Shown here: one piece after another, positions 43,026 through 52,600 of the stretch
Layout: every line of letters begins with the position of its first letter
Numbering within the stretch: the first letter of the stretch is position 1
Source: Bacteroidota bacterium
GTDB taxonomy: Bacteria > Bacteroidota > Bacteroidia > Bacteroidales > VadinHA17
Length of the DNA stretch: 64,000 bases
Assembly (NCBI GenBank): GCA_018262715.1
Contig: JADFDS010000008.1
Location: forward strand, 24,259-88,258
Direction: 5' to 3'
The notes under the pieces: generated by a model
The model's database searches: none
Seen by the model: only the letters and a program-made list of their open reading frames with translations
What the model was told of the DNA's origin: nothing
Made by a program: the position numbers and the translations under genes

Positions 43026-43370
43026 ATGAAAAAGTTGGCAATATTGCTGGGTATTATTTTTTCATTGGTGGCATGCGGCAGCAATAACGACGATGAATAC
43101 GGTGATCCGGATCAGCCTCTCGTTTTTGTCAGCCTGACGGCCGACAATGACACGATTTCACCGGGAGAGACCACAAAAATTGTTGCGGTGGCCACTGGCT
43201 ACCGGCTTGCATTTACCTGGACAAAGTCGGCCGGTATCATAACAGGCTCGGGAAACCAGGTCTTTTATACGGTACCCCCGTGTGACGTTGGCAGGAACAG
43301 GATCACCTGCAAGGTGACGGACGGAAATTATGTCTCAGAGTCAAAGGATATTTACATTGTCGGTGAGTAA
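43026..43370 (+). CDS. Small Ig-like lipoprotein
   Basis: 114 residues from the ATG at 43026, which gives a textbook lipoprotein signal (LAILLGIIFSLVACGS); the ORF-track start 22 codons earlier lies inside the FISUMP gene. The mature part looks like a single Ig-like/PKD beta domain (ISPGETTKIVAVATGY...FTWTKSAG...ITCKVTDGNY). It starts 8 bp after the FISUMP stop. Function unknown; probably a surface partner of the neighbours. Confidence 0.85.
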   Translation: MKKLAILLGIIFSLVACGSNNDDEYGDPDQPLVFVSLTADNDTISPGETTKIVAVATGYRLAFTWTKSAGIITGSGNQVFYTVPPCDVGRNRITCKVTDGNYVSESKDIYIVGE

Positions 43371-44376
43371 ATCTATAGGCCTGGATGCTCTTCCCCCGGT
43401 CCTGTCCAGGGCTCTGTCCAGGGCTCTTCCCCCGGTTCTGCTGGCACTCATGCTGGTCCTGACCGCTACAGGCGATGCCTTCGCCCAGTGCCTCTCGTCA
43501 GTCAATCCCGTAGGCGGTTCCAATAACCTCCTGGTCCTTGAGAAGAATTCGCTCAGGACCATTGCCTTCTTCCGCTACAATTATGGTAACAGGTATTATG
43601 AAGGAACGAAGCCATCTGAATTCGATCTTATAAAGAGCGCCAGTTACAGTTACGGAGGCATCGTGGCAGCATACGGAGTTACAAATTCAATTACACTTGA
43701 GACCGAACTGGGATATTATTTCAACAAGACGCAGGTTTACAATATGGAACCTGCCTATACGCTGTCCGGCAACGGGTTCTCCAGCGCTGTAGTATCTGCA
43801 AGGGCAGGGCTGGTTAAGGACAACGCCCGGCGGTTCTTCATCTCCTCAAGTATGGGTGCAAAGATACCGTTTGCCACAAGACCGCAGAGCTGTGACGGAG
43901 TGGAACTTCCCCTTGATCTTCAGACAACCACAGGAGCAACAGGATTGGTGTGGCAGGCATTCGTGGTAAAAGAACAGCCTGTCTCCGGCACACGCTGGTT
44001 CCTGACAGAAAGGATTGAGGTCAATGCCCGGAACAGAAATGGTTATCGGCAGGGCTCCTCGGCCTTCACCTCGTTCTTTTATTCGAAGCACCTTATGTTT
44101 TCATGGTTGAAGGGCGACTGGACGCTCATTATGCAGCTCAGGAATGAATTGCGTGGCAGGGATCAGACTGATGACGGATGGAGGGAGTCAACCGGCAGCA
44201 CGCTGGTTTACCTCTCTCCCCAGATAAATCATTTCATCAAAGAGCAATGGAATGTCTCACTCGTTGCGGATATACCCGTATGGCAACATTTCACGGGGAC
44301 GCAGCTGGCCATGAAGTACGGCTTCTCACTGAATGTCTCCAGGGATTTTTCTCCGAAAAGAGAGGCCGGGAACTAA
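43363..44376 (+). CDS. Putative outer-membrane beta-barrel protein
   Basis: About 337 residues from a GTG at 43363 that overlaps the previous stop by 8 bp; the ORF-track ATG at 43330 would overlap by 41 bp. The N-terminus (LPPVLSRALSRALPPVLLALMLVLTATGDAFA) is a signal peptide preceded by a small repeat. The rest has alternating short beta stretches typical of a barrel (FFRYNYGNRYYEG, ITLETELGYYF, WFLTERIEVNARNRNGY). No family recognised. Probably a fourth member of the DUF1573-FISUMP cluster. Its stop overlaps the convergent flavoprotein gene by 4 bp. Confidence 0.75.
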   Translation: MSKSIGLDALPPVLSRALSRALPPVLLALMLVLTATGDAFAQCLSSVNPVGGSNNLLVLEKNSLRTIAFFRYNYGNRYYEGTKPSEFDLIKSASYSYGGIVAAYGVTNSITLETELGYYFNKTQVYNMEPAYTLSGNGFSSAVVSARAGLVKDNARRFFISSSMGAKIPFATRPQSCDGVELPLDLQTTTGATGLVWQAFVVKEQPVSGTRWFLTERIEVNARNRNGYRQGSSAFTSFFYSKHLMFSWLKGDWTLIMQLRNELRGRDQTDDGWRESTGSTLVYLSPQINHFIKEQWNVSLVADIPVWQHFTGTQLAMKYGFSLNVSRDFSPKREAGN

Positions 44377-44849
44377 GCAGTCTCAACTCTGTTCCAGAGT
44401 ATCTTCCTCCCGAACCCGAGCCTGTTGTCTGTCAGCTTTATATGACTGAGACAGATGACCCATAGATGGATATCCGCAAGGGCGGCGTAGGGGAATCTTT
44501 TCAGGTATACGGTTCTTGCGCGGCTGAGGTCATCTCCGGCGGGCTCACTGATGATGCCGGTAAACTGTGCGCCACGTATGCGGCCGATGCGGTTCGTCTC
44601 CAGGGCGATAGTGCCGGCAACCTGCGGGTTGGTCCGGAACTCCGCACCGTGCCTTGTGACAGGGTCGGTAGTTATGACCATCGCGTTTTTCTCCTCATCC
44701 CAGGCATAGAAGCACGATGCGCACCAGGGCCCCTGCTCACTTACGGTGGCTATGCTCAGCAAATGATGTCTCCTGAAAAGCGATCTGATACGTTTATGAA
44801 GGGCTGGCTGATCCAATTGAAAAGTCTTATTATGATCCTTATGCTTCAC
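44373..44849 (-). CDS. Pyridoxamine 5'-phosphate oxidase-like FMN-binding protein
   Basis: 158 residues with the split-barrel flavin fold: HHLLSIATVSEQGPWCASCFYAW, MVITTDPVTRHGAEFRTNPQVAGTI, IRGAQFTGI. It resembles YhbP-type proteins, small flavin- or heme-binding proteins of unknown substrate, not the true PdxH. It converges on the barrel gene with a 4-bp overlap of stops. The gap of 94 bp to ubiX holds nothing obvious. Its location by two flavin genes (ubiX, ribE) fits a flavin link. Confidence 0.85.
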   Translation of the reverse strand: MKHKDHNKTFQLDQPALHKRIRSLFRRHHLLSIATVSEQGPWCASCFYAWDEEKNAMVITTDPVTRHGAEFRTNPQVAGTIALETNRIGRIRGAQFTGIISEPAGDDLSRARTVYLKRFPYAALADIHLWVICLSHIKLTDNRLGFGRKILWNRVETA

Positions 44850-44943
44850 CGATTGAGGGAACCGATCTGGTTATGGCCTGTTTGCAACTGACTTCTTTTT
44901 TCATCAGAAAATCCCGGTTTTTCTCTGTCTCCCACCGCTGCTG

Positions 44944-45621
44944 TTACTCGTTCCACCTGAAAGTATCAATTGTGAAACCCGCCAGGGTAAGCACCCTGTC
45001 GATCACCGTCATCACCAGTTCATCAATTGTTTGCGGCCGGCTGTAAAATGATGGAGTGGCCGGGCAGATAATTGCACCGGCCTCGGTCAGCAACTTCATA
45101 TTGTTGATATGGATGAGGCTGTAGGGGGTCTCGCGGGGGACGAGTATCAGGTGGCGGCGTTCCTTAAGCATCACGTCGGCGGCCCGGGTGATCAGGTCGT
45201 CAGAGACGCCGTGGGCGATGCGACCCACCATGCCCATCGAGGCAGGACAGATGATCATGGTGTCATATGAAGAAGATCCCGAAGCAAACGGTGCATTGAA
45301 ATCGTTGTTGCTCCAGAGCCTCTCGTTGCCTGAAGGAGTGTAACCGGCGCCGGTTTCGTATAGCATGATTTCCTCGGCGTTGCCGGTGAGGATTACGGCA
45401 ACCTCAGCAGGTTGCCCAGGTAACCAGTGTGACTGTTCAGTATAATCCTGTTGGGGCAAGCTCTTACCTGTAGGTCCGGCCGGTCCGCTGGTATGCCCGG
45501 TCCGGCCAGTATCCATAGCCGAGAGTCCGCGCAGCCGCTCAAGCAGTTTAACGGCATAAACCGCCCCGCTGGCGCCGGTAATTGCCACGATAATTTTCCT
45601 GTGAATGCCACTATTGCCCAT
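44944..45621 (-). CDS. ubiX: UbiX-family flavin prenyltransferase with an insert
   Basis: 225 residues: AITGASGAVYAVKLLERL (flavin loop), ICPASMGMVGRIAHGVSDDLITRAADVMLKERR, LVPRETPYSLIHINNMKLL and AIICPATPSFYSRP. UbiX prenylates FMN to make the cofactor of UbiD decarboxylases. No ubiD is present. Between the first strand-helix and EVAVILT is an extra segment of about 37 residues (GRTGHTSGPAGPTGKS...) rich in G/T/P that other UbiX proteins lack; it looks like a low-complexity expansion. The first codons also overlap a GCCTATTGCC-type microrepeat, so a start nearer HRKIIVAITG is possible. It is 19 bp after ribE. Confidence 0.92.
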   Translation of the reverse strand: MGNSGIHRKIIVAITGASGAVYAVKLLERLRGLSAMDTGRTGHTSGPAGPTGKSLPQQDYTEQSHWLPGQPAEVAVILTGNAEEIMLYETGAGYTPSGNERLWSNNDFNAPFASGSSSYDTMIICPASMGMVGRIAHGVSDDLITRAADVMLKERRHLILVPRETPYSLIHINNMKLLTEAGAIICPATPSFYSRPQTIDELVMTVIDRVLTLAGFTIDTFRWNE

Positions 45622-45640
45622 TGCCTAATGCCTGTTGCCT

Positions 45641-46246
45641 TTATTCGCCCTTGCCCAGCACCTGCCTTACGATCTTCGCTATGTATTTTCCGAGGATGTC
45701 AAACTCGATGTTGACTACCGTGCCGGCCTTTATCTGGTGGAAGTTTGTCACCTGCCAGGTGAAGGGGATGATTGCCACATCAAACGACCTGTCCTTCGAG
45801 TTTACAACTGTGAGGCTTACTCCGTTCACGCTGACCGAGCCCTTCTCCACGGTGATATGCTCGGGCGACTTCGGTTCGTATTCAAATGTGTAATACCACG
45901 AACCCTCGGCCTCGCGTACGGATGTGCATGTTGCAGTGAGATCCACATGGCCCTGCACCATATGTCCGTCAAGGCGCCCGTCGAGGCGGGTGCTTCGCTC
46001 AAGGTTGACCTTGTCGCCAGGCTTAAGCAGCCCGAGGTTGGTCTTATCAAGGGTCTCGCGAATGGCGGTGACAGTGTATGTGTCATCCTCCATTTTCACC
46101 ACCGTGAGGCATACACCGTTGTGTGACACGCTCTGGTCGATCTTCAGCTCATTGGCGAATGAGCATCGCATGGTTATATGAATATTATCCTTATCCTGTT
46201 CTATCCGCACCACCGGTGCAGCTTCCTCTACTATTCCCGAAAACAT
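45641..46246 (-). CDS. ribE: Riboflavin synthase, alpha subunit
   Basis: 201 residues made of two similar barrels, each with the signature: MFSGIVEE...SVSHNGVCLTVV and the second GSVSVNGVSLTVV, with GHMVQGHVD between. It makes riboflavin from two lumazines. It leads an apparent ribE-ubiX operon, with a TATCTTTG promoter box 23-30 bp upstream. The promoter and first codons are duplicated at 48163-48245. A typical length with no defects. Confidence 0.97.
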   Translation of the reverse strand: MFSGIVEEAAPVVRIEQDKDNIHITMRCSFANELKIDQSVSHNGVCLTVVKMEDDTYTVTAIRETLDKTNLGLLKPGDKVNLERSTRLDGRLDGHMVQGHVDLTATCTSVREAEGSWYYTFEYEPKSPEHITVEKGSVSVNGVSLTVVNSKDRSFDVAIIPFTWQVTNFHQIKAGTVVNIEFDILGKYIAKIVRQVLGKGE

Positions 46247-46283
46247 ATTATCAGATGTTTGTTTCTGGCAAAGATAGGAAATG
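46201..46283 (-). repeat. 83-bp direct repeat: ribE promoter and first codons (copy A)
   Basis: 83 bases are identical to 48163-48245, covering the ribE -7 box, leader and first 15 codons. Similarity continues about 11 bases further into the gene with a 6-base gap. The two copies lie in the same orientation and flank about 1.88 kb that carries two unknown genes. Confidence 0.95.
46269..46276 (-). promoter_or_regulatory. -7 promoter box of ribE
   Basis: The minus strand reads TATCTTTG, matching TAnnTTTG, with 22 bases to the ATG. The same box is present in the duplicated copy at 48231-48238. Confidence 0.65.
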
Positions 46284-46646
46284 ACATTGAAAGTGATGAT
46301 TATACAAAAAGTTGTAAGGATGATTACAGGAATATTGGAATTGCCAGAAAAATGACAACATAAAATATAGTTTAAAGATCTTTTAGGCGAAACATACTCA
46401 GTACGGCATCATTCAGCCGGCCACGGACTGTGGGGGCAAACTCATTCAACTCCGGTTGGTTTACGACCTGCTTCCTGATTTTCACTTCCTTATTCTTCTG
46501 GCGAAAAGATTATTGTCAAGTTTCCAATAAGTTTTAATGAGAGCCAAATTGATGACTTTTCCGGGAAATGATGGCTGCCTGTATGATCACTTCTAACAGA
46601 CAGCCATCTGCGAAACGTGCTTACCACAAAAGAATCACAGCATTAA
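46284..46646. other. Gene-free AT-rich spacer between ribE and the small membrane gene
   Basis: 363 bases with no ORF above noise, no tRNA and no clear hairpin or repeat that I can see. AT-rich, like the two unknown genes to its right, so it probably belongs to the inserted segment. Confidence 0.5.
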
Positions 46647-47111
46647 TCAGAGTACAAGCAAGATAATCAGGCCTGCAATAAACACAACTGTCGAAAAAAC
46701 ATAGAATCTTTTATTCGACAAATTGTGAAATTGGATTACCGCTGTATAAACTACCTGAAGTATAAGGAAAAAGAGTACCGGGACAATGACATCAACGGTG
46801 TAATCTTTATTCATTGACTGAATCAGACTGAAAGCAATCAGGCAGGAGTAGACAGCGGTTAGAAAGTAGCGGCTGATCAAATTTGTATTATTGATATAAC
46901 TCTCCGGATCGATCTTGTCTTTTGAAAAAAGAAATATCACAAGACCACTGGCAAATAAAAGGGTAAAAAGTCTGTTTAGCTGTAGGTTTCTGATAATAAG
47001 AGGATCATAATCTACAAGTTTGCAGATCACGAACCCAATCAGGCTTATGGCACTGATTATCACACCGGCCACTTTAACCGGGTAGCTGCTTAATCCAATA
47101 TCTGTTCTCAT
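46647..47111 (-). CDS. Hypothetical membrane protein, 154 aa
   Basis: 154 residues with four to five hydrophobic segments (about 12-34, 47-62, 82-100, 108-125, 135-153) and short loops. No family recognised. It follows the unknown lipoprotein gene by 26 bp and is probably co-transcribed with it. Both lie in the AT-rich segment bounded by the duplicated ribE 5' end, so the pair looks acquired. Confidence 0.75.
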   Translation of the reverse strand: MRTDIGLSSYPVKVAGVIISAISLIGFVICKLVDYDPLIIRNLQLNRLFTLLFASGLVIFLFSKDKIDPESYINNTNLISRYFLTAVYSCLIAFSLIQSMNKDYTVDVIVPVLFFLILQVVYTAVIQFHNLSNKRFYVFSTVVFIAGLIILLVL

Positions 47112-47137
47112 ACAGTCAGGTGTTGAAGTTAAATTAG

Positions 47138-47830
47138 TTAATCCTCAGGTAATCTTTCATTTGCTGCTACTGAAAGAAGTGCACTTTCAATTATAGAGCC
47201 AAAAGGTCCGAATATCATCCCGTGTATTGCTCCGCCTGCATCATATAAAATTACCAGCGATGACCTTTTAAGTTTTTTTGTCTCAAATGATTTTGTCCAA
47301 TATTCATAAGAATGCGTAAATACATCCATAAATACCTTTGCAACATCTTTGTCAATTCCAGTCCAGCTCTTATTTTCTACATTATTAACCAGAAAATCTT
47401 TAACGAAATCTGCATCATACTCTTCACCCAAAGTAAAGGCCTTTCTGATTGCATTCATCAATTTGTCTGATGGATTAAGTTTTTTTTCAATTGCATCAAG
47501 GTACGCCATTATGCTTGAACTGTCAAATTCAGACTTAGACAAAAACATTTCACAATATTCTGCCGAGGACATTATTTTACTGGTTTCTTCACTGACTAAA
47601 AGCGGGTCATATTTTTTTTCACAAACCAGATAATTCTCAATCAGAAACACAATGTCTTCATTTGTCATGTCAGGCCTAATTTTGCTGTCATAATAAGTCA
47701 GAATTTCATTGTGAATCTTTCCGATTTCATAGGAGCTTAAATCGGAACTGTTATCTGGAGTGAGTTTAGGAAGATTTTCACAACCAGAATTCAATACCAG
47801 CACCAGGAAGATGAACGACATTTTCTTCAT
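47138..47830 (-). CDS. Hypothetical lipoprotein, 230 aa
   Basis: 230 residues with a short lipoprotein signal (MSFIFLVLVLNSGC). The body is acidic and helical. The last 30 residues are different: a small-residue, glycine-rich hydrophobic stretch (GGAIHGMIFGPFGSIIESAL) that could insert in or lie on a membrane. I recognise no family. It heads a two-gene unit with the membrane protein at 46647. Codon use and AT content differ from the GC-richer core genes around. Confidence 0.75.
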   Translation of the reverse strand: MKKMSFIFLVLVLNSGCENLPKLTPDNSSDLSSYEIGKIHNEILTYYDSKIRPDMTNEDIVFLIENYLVCEKKYDPLLVSEETSKIMSSAEYCEMFLSKSEFDSSSIMAYLDAIEKKLNPSDKLMNAIRKAFTLGEEYDADFVKDFLVNNVENKSWTGIDKDVAKVFMDVFTHSYEYWTKSFETKKLKRSSLVILYDAGGAIHGMIFGPFGSIIESALLSVAANERLPED

Positions 47831-48115
47831 TTCTTTAGGTTTTAGTTAATAATTAAACTACAACACATTAAACTAATAAATGCCTGCAGCGAAACAGACT
47901 ATAGCAAGATAGTAAAAGTTTTGAATAATCAGCTATAATATTAAAAAGAATCTATATTTCTCCGGGCATTATGATATTTTATAACTACGAAAATGTTCAG
48001 CGCAGGCTTGGCGATAGCCCAGACATAAACTCAAGCTTCTGAACCCTCAAAGATTTGCTGGCAATATTTCTGCCATACAATAATAAGTGCAAAACGGAAA
48101 CGAAGACAAATTTTT
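47831..48115. other. AT-rich intergenic stretch
   Basis: Upstream region of the unknown lipoprotein gene. It shows no ORF, RNA gene or repeat I can support; the ribE fragment begins at its right end. A CCTGCCGGCAGG palindrome occurs further right, near 48266. Confidence 0.4.
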
Positions 48116-48245
48116 TTAGAGAGAATCCCGACCTTCATTCGAAGTATTGACATTATCCTTATCTATCCGCACCACCGGTGCAGCTTCCTCTACTATTCCC
48201 GAAAACATATTATCAGATGTTTGTTTCTGGCAAAGATAGGAAATG
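48116..48245 (-). pseudogene. Truncated duplicate of the ribE 5' end
   Basis: Minus strand. The promoter box, leader and start of ribE are copied exactly (83 bases), then a 6-base in-frame deletion gives MFSGIVEEAAPVVRI followed by DKDN where ribE has EQDKDN. Similarity ends after about 20 codons, and the frame runs into TAA at 48116-48118. It would still be transcribed from the copied TATCTTTG. It marks the right edge of the 1.9-kb insert. Confidence 0.9.
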
Positions 48246-48377
48246 TTGGGAGAAGGGATTAGCTGCCTGCCGGCAGGTCATCAAACTGCAATTGGTAAAA
48301 TTCGAATCTCTTAAGTTCCGAAAAGAGTATTAAATTTGCATTAATATGATCATAAAAGTGCGATTATAATACATAAA

Positions 48378-49661
48378 ATGGAACGAAAAATAGATTCCAG
48401 GTTAATTCTCTGGAAGAAAAGCAGAAACCGTATGCCATTGATCGTTCAGGGCGCCAGGCAAGTGGGTAAAACATATTCAATAGCTGAATTCGGCAGGAAA
48501 CATTTTGCCAATATGCTCTATCTGAACTTTGAAAGCAATGGAGAGCTTGCCAGAATATTTGATCGTGACCTGAACCCCGGTCGGATAATCAGGGAATTGT
48601 CTGTACTTACCGGCGAACAGGTTACAGAGGGAAAAACACTGATATTCTTCGATGAAGTTCAAACCTGCGGCATGGCATTAACCTCCCTGAAGTATTTTTG
48701 TGAAGATGCTCCCGGATATCATGTTATTGCTGCCGGTTCGCTTCTGGGTGTATCAATTAAACGGGACAACAGCTCCTATCCCGTAGGGAAAACCGAAACA
48801 CTTAATATGTACCCGCTTGACTTTGAGGAATTCCTGTGGGAAGTAAAAGGTAGAGAAGCCTCCGGATTAATAAGGGAATCTTTTAACGGGTTCACAAAGT
48901 GTTCACTGCATGAAACTTTCAATGATCTGTACCGCACCTTTCTTTACACCGGAGGTATGCCACAGGTTGTAAAAGAGTACAATTCAGCAGGCGACACACC
49001 TATGCTGGATTCTGTAAAGAAAAGCATTCATAATGCCTATATAGCCGATATGGCCAGGTATGCTGACAAAACTGAAGCTGTACGCATCATGTCTGCCTAT
49101 GGATCCTTACCGGCGCAGTTTTCAAAGGAGAATCATAAGTTTCAATATAAGACAATACGAAGTGGCGCCAGGGCTGCCGATTATGCAACTTCTGTCGAAT
49201 GGCTTAAGGCAGCTGGAGTTGTAACTGCTTGCAGGAGAGTATCCGAAGGCCGGTTTCCTGTTTCGATATGGGAGGATCCATCGGCTTTCAAACTTTACCA
49301 TTCTGATACAGGATTGCTGACCGCGATGGCAGGAATTACATCGGGCGATTACCTGGCGAGGGCGGGAGACAGGTTCAGAGGTGCTTTAGCAGAGAATGGT
49401 GTTGCCACAGCACTTTCAGCGTCAGATTATGATATTTATTATTGGGAATCCCAGGGCCGGGCAGAGGTGGACTTTGTAATTCAGAAAGATGGAGATGTTA
49501 TTCCAATCGAGGTCAAATCAGGAGACAATGTCCGTTCAAGGAGCCTTGCTGAATACACCAGGAGGTATTCGCCCTCCATTTCGTACCGGGTTTCATTTAA
49601 AAATTTCGGGAATGAGAATAACATCAGAAGCATTCCCTTCTATGCACTTTTTTGTGTTTAA
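48378..49661 (+). CDS. AAA ATPase with DUF4143 domain
   Basis: 427 residues: AAA_14-type Walker A (IVQGARQVGKTYS, residues 22-34), Walker B (LIFFDEVQ, near 95), sensor AAGSLLGV, and a C-terminal DUF4143 nuclease-like domain (YYWESQGRAEVDFVIQKDGDVIPIEVKS) with the PD-(D/E)xK-like E-VDF..EVK signature. These proteins are frequent in Bacteroidota and archaeal accessory DNA; their role is unknown, with defence or toxin-antitoxin-like functions suggested. It is convergent with ileS, 3 bp from its stop. AT-richer than its neighbours. Confidence 0.92.
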   Translation: MERKIDSRLILWKKSRNRMPLIVQGARQVGKTYSIAEFGRKHFANMLYLNFESNGELARIFDRDLNPGRIIRELSVLTGEQVTEGKTLIFFDEVQTCGMALTSLKYFCEDAPGYHVIAAGSLLGVSIKRDNSSYPVGKTETLNMYPLDFEEFLWEVKGREASGLIRESFNGFTKCSLHETFNDLYRTFLYTGGMPQVVKEYNSAGDTPMLDSVKKSIHNAYIADMARYADKTEAVRIMSAYGSLPAQFSKENHKFQYKTIRSGARAADYATSVEWLKAAGVVTACRRVSEGRFPVSIWEDPSAFKLYHSDTGLLTAMAGITSGDYLARAGDRFRGALAENGVATALSASDYDIYYWESQGRAEVDFVIQKDGDVIPIEVKSGDNVRSRSLAEYTRRYSPSISYRVSFKNFGNENNIRSIPFYALFCV

Positions 49662-49664
49662 CCC

Positions 49665-52600
49665 TCAGACTTTTTCCACCAGCACTTTCACCATCTGCTC
49701 TTCGATGTCTGTTTCCCTGAGGGCAGCAGAGGTTTCGGAAGTTCCAGGAGTGCCGGAAACCGCGGAGGCACCACGGGCTGCACCGGCTGCACGAACTACA
49801 AGCTGATCTGCCGGAGCCAGCGTGACTTCCAGCGCCAGGGTCTGCGATGCAATATAATCCGAGTGTTTGCGCACGGCAGCCGCCAAAAACGGCAGATCCT
49901 CAATCATCACCCTGATCTTGTCGGTCACCTCGAAACCGCTTTCCTTTCGGATGTTCTGGATGCGGTTGACAAACTCGCGTGCAATACCCTCATGCAACAG
50001 CTCCTCTGTGACCGTAATATCAAGCGCCACGGTCAGCTTACCTTCGTTGGCAACGAGCCACCCGGGGATGTCTTCGGAGATGATCTCCACCTCGTCGGTT
50101 GTGATGCGGTGCACATTGCCGTTCGGGTCTGCCGCACCAACCGCACCAGCCGCACCAGCTGCACCGACCGCACCGGCCGCACCAGCTGCACCAGCCGCAC
50201 CGGCCGCACCAGCCGCACCAGCCGCACCGGTTGCGCTGCCCAACGCCAGGTCCAGGAAACCGTCGCGCTCAAGCTGTGCTATCTCGCCCTGCGTCAGTGC
50301 CATGATTGCAGCGCCGGCCTCCTTCATCTGCCTGCCAAACTTCGGACCCAGCAGCTTGAAGTTGGGCTTGATGCGACGCACAAGGATTCCCGAGGTGTCA
50401 TCCACGTACTCAACGTCCTTGACATTGACCTCAGCAAGGACCAGCGGCCTGACAGCCTCGAATTTTTCGCGGAAGCCGGCATCGGTCACCGGCACCATGA
50501 TCTTTGCAAGCGGCTGGCGCACCCTGATGTTCACCTTGCGGCGCAGCGCCAGTATCATCGACGACATCTTCTGGGCAATCTCCATCCGCTCCTCGAGATC
50601 CCTGTCAATCAGCTTCTCATCATATGACGGGAACGGCGCCAGGTGCACTGAACCTTCAGAGAACCGGCCACGGACGGAATTGAGATCCGTGAAAATGCGG
50701 TCAGTATAGAACGGTATTATCGGCGAGGCCAGCAGCGCCACAGTCTCAAGACATGTATAGAGCGTCTGGTATGCCGAGAGCTTGTCCTCGTCCATGCCGC
50801 CGCCCCAGTAGCGCTTGCGGTTGAGGCGCACGTACCAGTTCGAGAGATTTTCTGTTACAAACTCGGAAACAGCCCGGCCTGCCGGGGTGATGTCATAATC
50901 ATCATACCTCGCGGTCACCTCCTTAATCAGCGTGTTGAGCAGCGAGATTATCCAGCGGTCTATCTCCGGCCTGCGCTCAACGGGCACCTGCGGTTCATGG
51001 CCCGTGAATCCGTCAACGTTCGCGTAAAGCGCGAAGAAGGAATATGTATTATAAAGCGTCCCGAAGAACTTGCGCTTCACCTCCTCCACGCCCGATATGT
51101 CAAAGCGGAGATTGTCCCACGGCTGGGCGTTGGTGAGCATGTACCAGCGCACCGGATCAGCGCCGTGCGTGTCAATTGTAGAAAAAGGATCAACTGCGTT
51201 GCCGAGCCGTTTCGACATCTTGTTTCCGTTCTTGTCGAGCACCAACCCGTTGGAAATGATGTTCCTGAACGAAACCGAATCAGAGATCATAGTGGCTATG
51301 GCGTGCAGCGTGAAGAACCACCCGCGTGTCTGGTCGACGCCCTCGGCGATATAATCAGCCGGGAACATTTCGGAAAAATTCTCCCTGTTCTCGAATGGGT
51401 AGTGCGCCTGCGCATAGGGCATCGCTCCCGAATCAAACCAGACATCAATCAGGTCAGGCTCACGGTGCATGGGCCTGCCGGTGGGGCTCACCAGCACAAT
51501 CTCGTCCACAAATGGCCTGTGCAGGTCAAGCAGCGAATAGTTCTCAGCCGAGAAGTCGCCCTCGGCGAAGTTCTCCAGCGGGTTGCGGGTCATGTATCCT
51601 GCATCGATGCTGCGGGCTATCTCCATCTTCAGCTCTGCGAGCGAACCGATGCATATCTCCTCCTGGCGGTCATCGGTCATCCAGATGGGCAGCGGTGTGC
51701 CCCAGTAGCGGGAGCGCGACAGGTTCCAGTCGACGAGGTTCTCGAGCCACTTGCCGAAGCGGCCGGTGCCGGTGCTCTCAGGCTTCCAGTTGATTGTATT
51801 GTTGAGCTCGATCATGCGGTCGCGCAGCGCGGTGGTGCGGATGAACCATGAGTCGAGCGGGTAGTACAGCACGGGTTTGTCGGTGCGCCAGCAGTGAGGG
51901 TAGTTGTGCACCTGCTTCTCAATGCGGAACACTTTGCCCTGCTGCTTCAGCATCACTGCAATATCCACGTCCAGGGTCTCGGTGCCCTCAGGTATCGTGT
52001 CGTCATATTCATTCTTGACGTAGCGTCCCGCGAATGGGCCATAGGTTTTGGTGTTCACCCGTGTTGCCACGAAGGCCTGGTCGAGGTCATCCATCGGCAC
52101 CATCCTACCGCGGCGGTCGACGAGCGGGCCCTGGAAGCCGTCGGACATGAGGACCATGAGCGGCGGGATGCCGTGTTCGCGCCCTGCGCGATAGTCGTCT
52201 GCGCCGAAGGTGGGAGCTATATGAACTATACCTGTCCCGTCAACCGTTGTGACGAAGTCGCCGGTGATGACGCGGAAGGCGCCGGCGTCAGGCTTCACCC
52301 AGTCGATAAGCTGCTCGTATTCAATATCTTTGAGTTGCGAGCCTTTGTATTTCCCGGTAACGGTGTATTCAAGCTTCTTGTCAGGAGCGAAGATCACGGG
52401 GAGCAGATCTTCTGCCAGTATCACCGTGATGGGCTCCGAGGTGTATGGGTTGACGGTGCTGACACGCACATAGGTGATGTCAGGTCCCACGGCCAGTGCG
52501 GTGTTTGACGGCAGCGTCCACGGGGTGGTGGTCCAGGCCATGATCTTCACGCTGTCAGTCTCAACACTGCCGGAATCAGAACCGCTGGCATTTACCCTGG

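Noticed and set aside
44466-44891. 141-aa forward ORF opposite the FMN-binding protein
   Set aside because: The reverse frame has clear split-barrel motifs; the forward one has none.
46178-46363. 61-aa forward ORF over the ribE promoter
   Set aside because: It spans the ribE start and promoter in the opposite direction and has no signal of its own.
49863-50709. Long ORFs opposite ileS (254 and 280 aa)
   Set aside because: They are shadows of the ileS reading frame in GC-rich DNA; the PAAPAAPAA run is the complement of the Gly-Ala repeat and no family motif is present.
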